Source: Bacillota bacterium (GTDB lineage Bacteria; Bacillota; Sulfobacillia; JAIMAT01). From it: DNA of 34,294 bases. Below are positions 1 to 7,696 of the stretch, in pieces. Location of the stretch: positions 86,645 through 120,938 of the forward strand of contig JASBVS010000009.1 in the NCBI GenBank assembly GCA_029960955.1. Reading direction: 5' to 3'. The stretch's first letter is position 1, and each line of letters opens with the position of its first letter. The notes beneath the pieces are model-generated. The model did no database searches. It was not told where the DNA came from and saw only the letters and a program-made list of their open reading frames with translations. A program made the position numbers and the translations under genes.

Positions 1-234
1 GGCGGGGCCGCGACGATGGCCGATCTTGCCTTCGCTGCCGATGCGGCGGACGCTCGACCAGGGGATCTCCCAGACGCTGCGGCCGCCCAGCAGCCTCCAG
101 CCGCCTTCCACGGCCAGCGCGTGGATCTCGCCGGTGACCGGGTCGATGATCAGGTCCGCGTCCGACATGCGGCCCAGCTTCTCCCCGTCACGCAGGTTGA
201 CGATCTCCTTCCCCTCCAGCTCGCTCCAGAGCAT
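1..234 (-). CDS. ymxH: YlmC/YmxH-family PRC-barrel sporulation protein (partial, C-terminus off the window)
   Basis: Seventy-eight codons are visible from an ATG at 234; the reading frame runs off the left edge, so the C-terminus is missing. The protein opens MLWSELEGKEIVNLRDGEKL and continues with a DADLIID segment and a GEIHAL strand, the pattern of the small PRC-barrel YlmC/YmxH family of spore formers (about 85 residues in B. subtilis). The family is linked to sporulation but has no defined biochemical activity. A GGAGGTGA ribosome site lies just upstream of the ATG. Its position downstream of pnp matches B. subtilis, where dpaA/dpaB (dipicolinate synthase) follow, so those genes are expected beyond coordinate 1. 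The start overlaps the end of the dUTPase gene by 47 bp. Confidence 0.85.
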   Translation of the reverse strand, partial: MLWSELEGKEIVNLRDGEKLGRMSDADLIIDPVTGEIHALAVEGGWRLLGGRSVWEIPWSSVRRIGSEGKIGHRRGPA

Positions 235-631
235 CCGCCTCACCTCCGCGCGGCGGGAGGGCGGCGTAGCCGGGCCGGCCGGACCGGCCGTGCTGCCGCG
301 CCAGGTTCTCCCGCTGCTTGCGCACGTACGCCTCGTAGAGCTCGTCGGGACCGACGCCGAGGTGGAGGCAGAGGCTGACGAAGAAATGGAGGACGTCGGC
401 CAGCTCTTCCTGGATCGCCGCCCCGTCGACGGGGTGGGGGTTCTTCCACCACTTGAAGTTGAGCGCCTCCAGCACCTCGATCAGCTCGGCGATCAGGGCG
501 ATGCTCAGCTTCTCCGCCCAGACCTCGGGGGGGAAGTCCAGAGCCCGCAAACGGGCGATCTCGCCGTCCAGCTCCGCCTGGCGGAGGAAGATGTCCGCCA
601 GACGGTCGTGGACCCGCTCCGCTTCGGCCAC
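188..631 (-). CDS. MazG-like dimeric dUTPase (dUTPase_2 family)
   Basis: A 147-residue all-alpha NTP pyrophosphatase, probably hydrolysing dUTP to dUMP and pyrophosphate, which keeps uracil out of DNA and feeds dTMP synthesis. What is seen: an N-terminal helix with DIFLRQAELD, an acidic AELIEVLEALNFKWWK block (the KWWK signature of dimeric dUTPases plus an ExxE-type metal motif), then EELADVLHF, the second ExxD metal motif. The GTG start at 631 has a GGAGG site about 9 nt upstream. The fold should end near residue 115; the remaining Gly/Arg/Ala-rich tail of about 30 residues looks disordered, and its last 15 codons overlap ymxH. The gene follows the VanW gene by 24 nt. A house-cleaning MazG-type enzyme with another substrate (for example dCTP) cannot be excluded. 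Confidence 0.8.
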   Translation of the reverse strand: MAEAERVHDRLADIFLRQAELDGEIARLRALDFPPEVWAEKLSIALIAELIEVLEALNFKWWKNPHPVDGAAIQEELADVLHFFVSLCLHLGVGPDELYEAYVRKQRENLARQHGRSGRPGYAALPPRGGEADALERAGGEGDRQPA

Positions 632-655
632 GCGCCACCACCTCCCGGACGGCGC

Positions 656-1612
656 CTAGTTCGCCGGGCCGCCGTGCGAAGCCTGCGCCGGGCCCAGGAT
701 CCAGACGTGCAGCTGCCACCCCTCGATGCGCGCCCGGACCAGGATCGGGCCGTCGCTGTCGTTGCGGAAGCGGAAGTCCAGCATGTCCCAGGCCACCGTG
801 GCATCGCGTCCCGGCGGGACGTAGTCGACGGCCAGGCTGTGCCCGTGCCGCTCCACCACCTCCAGGCGGGCGTCGAGGACCGCGTTGTAGAGGGTGGAGG
901 AGAGCTGGCAGAGCCCGCCGCCCACGCCCGGCACGAACGCCTCGCCGGAGATGACCGGCGCCTCCAGGTAGCCGCGCTCCCGGGTCGGCTCGCCCAGCGC
1001 CCTCCAGAAGGAGAAGACCTCGCCCGGCTTGACCAGGAAGTAGTCGACGGCGGCGGCCCCCACCTCGATGTTGTGAACGCGCTCCCAGCTGCCTTCCAGC
1101 CACGTCCGGTAACTTCCCAGCACCCGGGTCATGGAACGGAGGAGGCGGGCGGTGATGCGCGGCTCGACGGGCAGGCGGACGGCGCGGACGCGGCTCCCCG
1201 CGGGCGCGTCGAGGACGGTGCGCACCGTCGCAGCCACGTCGATCTGCTCGCCCGGCTGCTCGGCCAGGATGCGGCCGCTCTTCGGCTCGACGCGCGCCTC
1301 CCGCGGCGGCCGATAGCGGGCGCGCGCCATCGCCTCCACCCGCGCCCGCACCTCTGCCGGCAGGAGACCGCCCATCGGCTGGCCGTCCAGGGTGACGCCG
1401 GGACGGACCCCGAAGAGCAGACGCTCCACCCGCGGGACCGCCCCGCCGGCCGCCAGCACCAGGAGCAGCGCCAGGACCAGGAGCCGGCCGCCCGGCCGGC
1501 CGCCGCCCTTCTTCGACCCGGTCCCTCTCCGCCCGGCCAGCGCGCCCTTCGCCTCCGCTCCACCGCTATGCGGGGGCTGTCCGAACCTATGACCGGACCG
1601 GCGAAAGGGCAA
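656..1612 (-). CDS. VanW-domain membrane-anchored cell-envelope protein
   Basis: The order of parts is a basic cytoplasmic leader, one hydrophobic segment (LLVLALLLVLAAGG, about residues 44-57), a region like the peptidoglycan-binding domain often found before VanW (starting GVTLDGQPMGG), and a C-terminal VanW domain with NIEVGAAAVDYFLVKPGEVF, GGGLCQLSSTLYNAVL and ERHGHS. The protein should be anchored in the membrane with its domains outside. VanW proteins occur in Gram-positive envelopes and some glycopeptide-resistance clusters, but their reaction is unknown. The start is uncertain: TTG at 1612 has GGAGG 11 nt upstream but lies inside the U-tract of the pnp terminator; CTG at 1540 is an alternative, and the frame is open to a TTG at 1642. 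B. subtilis carries ylxY, a polysaccharide deacetylase homologue, at this locus. Confidence 0.85.
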   Translation of the reverse strand: MPFRRSGHRFGQPPHSGGAEAKGALAGRRGTGSKKGGGRPGGRLLVLALLLVLAAGGAVPRVERLLFGVRPGVTLDGQPMGGLLPAEVRARVEAMARARYRPPREARVEPKSGRILAEQPGEQIDVAATVRTVLDAPAGSRVRAVRLPVEPRITARLLRSMTRVLGSYRTWLEGSWERVHNIEVGAAAVDYFLVKPGEVFSFWRALGEPTRERGYLEAPVISGEAFVPGVGGGLCQLSSTLYNAVLDARLEVVERHGHSLAVDYVPPGRDATVAWDMLDFRFRNDSDGPILVRARIEGWQLHVWILGPAQASHGGPAN

Positions 1613-1661
1613 AAAAGAAGCTTCCTCCGCGCGTCCGCACAACGTGATCCGGAAGGAAGCT
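1611..1661 (-). terminator. Rho-independent terminator after pnp
   Basis: On the minus strand AGCTTCC-TTCCG (1661-1650) pairs with CGGA-GGAAGCT (1629-1619), with one bulged base and a loop of about 20 nt, followed by TCTTTTTT at 1618-1611. It lies 33 bp after the pnp stop codon and is the clearest intrinsic terminator in the window. The 3' arm also contains GGAGG, which would serve as ribosome site for a TTG start in the U-tract. Confidence 0.8.
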
Positions 1662-1693
1662 CGCAGGTTCCGAGGGTTGCCGATCCGGCGCGC

Positions 1694-3958
<2,265 letters not shown>

Positions 3959-4011
3959 ACAGTGGCCTCCTCTCTGCACGCACGGGGCGGGGGAGGTCCC
4001 CCGCCACCGCC

Positions 4012-4284
4012 TCATCGGGTCCGGATTCCGAGGCTCCTGGTCACTTCCTGGTAACGCTCCGGATCCGTCCGCTCCAGGTAGTTGAGCAACCGCCGTCGCC
4101 TGCCCACCATCTTCAGCAGCCCGCGCCGCGAGTGGTGATCCTTGGGGTGCGCCCTCAGGTGCTCGGTCAGGTCGTTGATCCGTCGCGTCAGGATGGCGAC
4201 CTGGACCTCGGTGGAGCCGGTGTCCTGGGGATGACGGGCGTAACTCTCGATGATCGTCCGCTTGACCGCCTGCTCAAGGGACAT
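4012..4284 (-). CDS. rpsO: 30S ribosomal protein S15
   Basis: A 90-residue S15 that binds the central domain of 16S rRNA early in 30S assembly. The typical features are [22 protein letters not shown], the DHHSRRGLL block that contacts rRNA, and the basic [10 protein letters not shown] segment. The ATG at 4284 has a GGAGGTGA site 8 nt upstream. It sits between ribF and pnp, the standard bacterial order, separated from ribF by a 115-nt leader that holds a candidate extended -10 promoter and a small GGCGCC hairpin just before the ribosome site. S15 represses its own translation in several bacteria; whether this leader does so cannot be told by eye. Confidence 0.97.
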   Translation of the reverse strand: MSLEQAVKRTIIESYARHPQDTGSTEVQVAILTRRINDLTEHLRAHPKDHHSRRGLLKMVGRRRRLLNYLERTDPERYQEVTRSLGIRTR

Positions 4285-4396
4285 GGCGTCTTCACCTCCC
4301 TCGTCGGGCGCCCTTCCGGCGCCAACCGTCGCCCGCAGCCAGGGATGCGTCGGGAGGTCGCTCGCCATTCCGGGCCGGGGCCTGAAAACCGCGGTT

Positions 4397-4405
4397 ATTC
4401 TACCA
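4397..4405 (-). promoter_or_regulatory. Candidate extended -10 promoter for rpsO-pnp
   Basis: The minus strand reads TGGTAGAAT (4405-4397): a TAGAAT -10 hexamer preceded by TG one base away, an extended -10 element. It overlaps the ribF stop codon (TAG). No good -35 box is present 17 nt upstream. A start near 4390 would give a leader of about 105 nt containing the palindrome AACCGCGGTT and a GGCGCC-GGAAG-GGCGCC hairpin. Confidence 0.35.
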
Positions 4406-5362
4406 CGCAAGCCGCCGCCGGGCTGCTTCGACATCCTCCGCGATCTGCAGCCGGAGCGCCTCGGCGCTGGGAAAGGCCCGCTCCTCGCGCAGCCGCTCCA
4501 CCAGGTCGACCGCCAGCCGGGCGCCGTAGAGGTCCAGCTGGACGTCCAGCAGATGGGCCTCCACCGTCTCGCGCCGGCCGTCGAAGGTGGGGCGCAGGCC
4601 GACGTTGACGACGGCCCGCCAGCGCCCCGCCGCCCGCGGGGCGCTCCCGCCCCCGTCATCCCCTTCCTGCTCCAGCCGCTCGGCCCAGCCGGCGTAGACG
4701 CCGCGAGCCGGCCGGAGCAGCTCTTCCGGCGGCTCGAGGTTGGCGGTGGGGAAGCCGAGCGCCCGTCCCCGGCGGTCGCCGGGCACCACGCGGCCTTCCA
4801 GGCGGAAGGGGCCGCCGAGGAGCCGGGCCGCCTCGCGCACCTCGCCGGCCTCCACCAGGGCGCGGATGCGCGAGGAGGAGACGGGCTGGCCCCGGTCGCA
4901 GACGGGCTCGAGGACCACCGTCTCGAATCCCAGCTCCTCCCCCAGCCGCCGGAGCGTCTCCGGCCGCCCCTCCGCGCCGCGCCCGAAGGTGAAGTTGTAG
5001 CCGACCACCACCGTGCGCACCTGGAGCCGCGCCACCAGGAGCTCGCGCACGAACCGCTCGGCGGGCCAGGCCGCGATCTCGCGCGAGAAGGGGATCTCGA
5101 AGAGAGCGTCCACACCCAGGGCGGCGATGCGGCGCGCGCGCTCCTCGCGGCTGGTGAGGAGTTTCGGCGCGCCGGCCGGGGCCAGGACGTAGGCGGGGTG
5201 CGGCCAGAAGGTCAGGGCGACCGCCTCCCCGCCCTCGCCCCGCGCCCGCTCCACGGCCCGGCGGATCAGCTCGCGGTGGCCGAGGTGGACGCCGTCGAAG
5301 GCGCCGATCGCCACCCGCGCCCGGCTCGCGGCGAACCCCTCCAGCCGGTCAGAGCGTCGCAC
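4400..5362 (-). CDS. ribF: Bifunctional riboflavin kinase / FAD synthetase
   Basis: A 320-residue enzyme that phosphorylates riboflavin to FMN and adenylates FMN to FAD. The N-terminal nucleotidyltransferase shows [10 protein letters not shown] (20-29), GYNFTFG (121-127) and SSSRIR (162-167). The C-terminal flavokinase shows GFPTANL (203-209, the ATP/Mg loop), [10 protein letters not shown] and the catalytic glutamate in TVEAHLLD. Length is normal for the family. The GTG start at 5362 has a GGAGGAGGG site and overlaps the truB stop by 14 bp, so the two are probably translationally coupled. An acidic and glycine-rich insertion ([13 protein letters not shown]) interrupts the flavokinase between the GVYAGW strand and the VVNVG strand. 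Confidence 0.96.
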   Translation of the reverse strand: MRRSDRLEGFAASRARVAIGAFDGVHLGHRELIRRAVERARGEGGEAVALTFWPHPAYVLAPAGAPKLLTSREERARRIAALGVDALFEIPFSREIAAWPAERFVRELLVARLQVRTVVVGYNFTFGRGAEGRPETLRRLGEELGFETVVLEPVCDRGQPVSSSRIRALVEAGEVREAARLLGGPFRLEGRVVPGDRRGRALGFPTANLEPPEELLRPARGVYAGWAERLEQEGDDGGGSAPRAAGRWRAVVNVGLRPTFDGRRETVEAHLLDVQLDLYGARLAVDLVERLREERAFPSAEALRLQIAEDVEAARRRLAW

Positions 5363-6326
5363 GCCAGCCCTCCTCCGCCCGCCAGATCATCTCCGGCCGG
5401 CAGACGAACCAGGAAGAGCCCTCCGGCCGTAGGCGGACCACGCCGACCCAGGCGTCCCGCGTCTCCACCTGGATCCGCTCCGGCGCGGGCTCGCCGGGCA
5501 CGAGCAGCCGCGGCAGCCGGATCGGCTGGCCGTGGCGGAGGCGACGGGCGTCGATCCGGTCGACGGTGACGCGCGGCAGCTCGGGCAGCGCCCGCTCCGG
5601 CGGCAGGAGCGCCTGCCAGCGCTCCTCGGGGCGGAGCTCCTCCAGCTCCTCCAGGGTGCGGGCGGCGCGCAGGTGGTGGCCGCCCACCTCCACGCGCAGG
5701 AGCGACTCGAGGACGCCGCCGCTGCCCAGCTCCTCGCCCAGGCGGGTGCAGAGCGAGCGGACGTAGGTGCCCGCCGAGCAGCGGAGGTCCAGCAGCGCCG
5801 CAGGCTCGGGTCCCGTTCGCCACGCCTTCAGTTCGAGGCGGTCGATGCGCACCTCCCGCTCGGGCATGCGCACCGCCCGGCCCTGCCGCGCCAGCCGGTA
5901 GGCACGCTCGCCCTGGACGTGGACGGCGGAGTAGAGCGGCACGGGCAGCCGCACGCGGCCGGTGAAGCGGGAGAGCTCGGCCTGCACGCGCTCGGCGGTC
6001 AGGTGCGAGGCGTCGGCGCGCTCCAGCCGCTCCCCCTCCACGTCGCCGGTCTCCGTTCTGAGGCCGAACCGGCACCAGAAGAGGTAGCGCTTCTCGCCGC
6101 CCAGAAGGTAGGCGAGGAGGCGCGTCCCCCGCCCCACGCCCAGGAGCATCAGCCCCGCCGCGGCGGGGTCGAGCGTGCCGGCGTGACCGACGCGCCGCTC
6201 GCCGAAGAGGCGGCGCACCCGGTTGACCACCTGCTGCGAGGTGGGGCCCGGCGCCTTCAGCACCGGGAGGAGCCCGCCGTCGCGCGCCCGCTCCGGGCGC
6301 GCCGTCTTCCCTCCGGCGAGGCTCAC
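5349..6326 (-). CDS. truB: tRNA pseudouridine(55) synthase
   Basis: A 325-residue enzyme that makes pseudouridine 55 in the T-loop of tRNAs. The catalytic motif GHAGTLDPAAAGLM (47-60) carries the nucleophile D53, in the usual GHTGTLDPxATG context with T to A changes. Further conserved blocks are KRYLFWCRFG, the VPLYSAVHVQGERAY motif, and CSAGTYVRSLCTRLGEELG. A C-terminal region of about 60 residues resembles the PUA-like extension of bacterial TruB. The GTG at 6326 shares GTGA with the stop of the upstream rbfA-nrnA gene and has a GGAGGAGG site directly before it. The order infB-rbfA-nrnA-truB-ribF is the standard one. Confidence 0.96.
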   Translation of the reverse strand: MSLAGGKTARPERARDGGLLPVLKAPGPTSQQVVNRVRRLFGERRVGHAGTLDPAAAGLMLLGVGRGTRLLAYLLGGEKRYLFWCRFGLRTETGDVEGERLERADASHLTAERVQAELSRFTGRVRLPVPLYSAVHVQGERAYRLARQGRAVRMPEREVRIDRLELKAWRTGPEPAALLDLRCSAGTYVRSLCTRLGEELGSGGVLESLLRVEVGGHHLRAARTLEELEELRPEERWQALLPPERALPELPRVTVDRIDARRLRHGQPIRLPRLLVPGEPAPERIQVETRDAWVGVVRLRPEGSSWFVCRPEMIWRAEEGWRATL

Positions 6327-7678
6327 GCCTCCTCCCCCCCGGACTCCGGGCCGGCGGCCAGCTCTTCCTCGACGGCCTGGCCCACCCGGCGCACCACCTC
6401 GTCCAGCGCGCCCGGCACCGTGCAGCCGGCCGCCCGCGCATGGCCGCCACCGCCGAAGCGCGCGGCCACCCTGGCCACGTCCAGCCAGCGGTTGGAGCGG
6501 AGGCTGACGCGGACCGCGGGGCGGCCCTCCAGGCTGGCTTCCTGGAAGAGGGCGGCCACCTCCACGCCCTGCAGGGTGCGCGGGTAGTTGACCAGCCCCT
6601 CCACCTCCTCCTCGGCGGCGCCCGCCGCCTCCAGCGCCGCCCGCGGGACGCGGACCCAGGCGTAGGCGCCGCCCGCCGCCACCTCCAGGCTCTCCAGCGT
6701 CCGGCTCAGGAGGCGAAGCGAGCTGAGCGGCCGCTCCTCCCACAGCCGGCGCGAGATCTCGGCCGGCTTCGCTCCCGCCCGCACCAGGCGGGCCGCCCGC
6801 TCCAGCGTCTCGGCACGCGTGTTCGCGTAGCGGAAGCCGCCCGTGTCGCTGGCGATGGAGGCGAAGAGCGCCGTCGCCACCCGCTCGTCCAGCTCCAGGC
6901 CGAGCTCGTCCAGGAGGTCGAGCACCTGCTCGCCCACCGCGGCCGCCGAGGGCTCGAGCCAGCGCGTGCTCCCGAAGCGGGTGTTGGAGGGGTGATGGTC
7001 GATGTTGACCACTTCCTGGGCCTGGTCGAGGAGCGGCCGCACCTGGCCGACCCGCTCCAGGTCGCCGCAGTCGAGCAGGACGGCCGCCTCCGGCGCCTCG
7101 TCCAGGGCCGCCGGCGGCTCGAAGCGGTCGGCGCCGGGGAGCCAGGCGAGGTTGCGCGGGATGCCGCCGTCGACCAGGAAGCGGACCCGCCTGCCCGCCC
7201 GCTCCAGCGCCAGACCCAGGGCCAGCGCCGAGCCGACGGCGTCGCCGTCGGGCCGCACGTGGACCGCGATCAGGAAGCTCCGCGCCGCGCGGAGCACCCG
7301 CGCCACCGCCTCCTTCCCCTCGTGGGCGCGCTCCTCCGCCTCGCGCACGTCGCGGATCAGCTTGGCGATGCGGACGCCCCGCTCGATGCTGTGGTCCGGC
7401 ACCCACTCCAGCTCCGGGGCGAGGCGGAGGCGGAGGCGGCGCGTCACCTCGCCGCGGATGTAGCCCTGCGACCTGCGCAGCCCCTCCATGGTCGCCGCCT
7501 CCGTCTCGGGGCCGCCCAGGACGCTGACGAAGACCCGCGCGTGGCGGAGGTCGGGGCTGACCTCGACGCCCGTGATGGAGACGAAGCCGATCCTGGGGTC
7601 CTTCAGCTCGCGGAGGATGGCGCTCAGCTCCCGTTCCAGGCCTCCCGCCACCCGTCCCATGCGCGTCTTGGAGACCAC
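6323..7678 (-). CDS. Fusion protein: ribosome-binding factor A + DHH/DHHA1 oligoribonuclease (RbfA-NrnA)
   Basis: A single open frame of 451 residues joins two proteins normally encoded separately. Residues about 5-115 are RbfA, the KH-fold 30S maturation factor (GLERELSAILRELKDPRIGF, VSPDLRHARVFVSVLG, VPDHSIERGVRI). After a charged linker of about 15 residues comes a full DHH phosphoesterase of the NrnA type: HVRPDGDAVGS (140-150), DCGD (203-206), DHH (227-229), SDTGGFRYANT (from 277) and the DHHA1 motif GGGGHARAAG (409-418). NrnA degrades short RNA and pAp in B. subtilis. The GTG at 7678 is chosen because GGAGG lies 8 nt upstream; the GTG at 7693, 3 nt after the infB stop, is possible. B. 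subtilis ylxP, between infB and rbfA, is absent. The 3' end overlaps truB by GTGA. Confidence 0.9.
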   Translation of the reverse strand: MVSKTRMGRVAGGLERELSAILRELKDPRIGFVSITGVEVSPDLRHARVFVSVLGGPETEAATMEGLRRSQGYIRGEVTRRLRLRLAPELEWVPDHSIERGVRIAKLIRDVREAEERAHEGKEAVARVLRAARSFLIAVHVRPDGDAVGSALALGLALERAGRRVRFLVDGGIPRNLAWLPGADRFEPPAALDEAPEAAVLLDCGDLERVGQVRPLLDQAQEVVNIDHHPSNTRFGSTRWLEPSAAAVGEQVLDLLDELGLELDERVATALFASIASDTGGFRYANTRAETLERAARLVRAGAKPAEISRRLWEERPLSSLRLLSRTLESLEVAAGGAYAWVRVPRAALEAAGAAEEEVEGLVNYPRTLQGVEVAALFQEASLEGRPAVRVSLRSNRWLDVARVAARFGGGGHARAAGCTVPGALDEVVRRVGQAVEEELAAGPESGGEEA

Positions 7679-7696
7679 CTCGACCGCCTCCACCGC

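Noticed and set aside
4387-4396. Palindrome AACCGCGGTT after ribF as a terminator
   Set aside because: The stem has no room for a loop and only four T follow on the minus strand, so it is better read as part of the rpsO leader.
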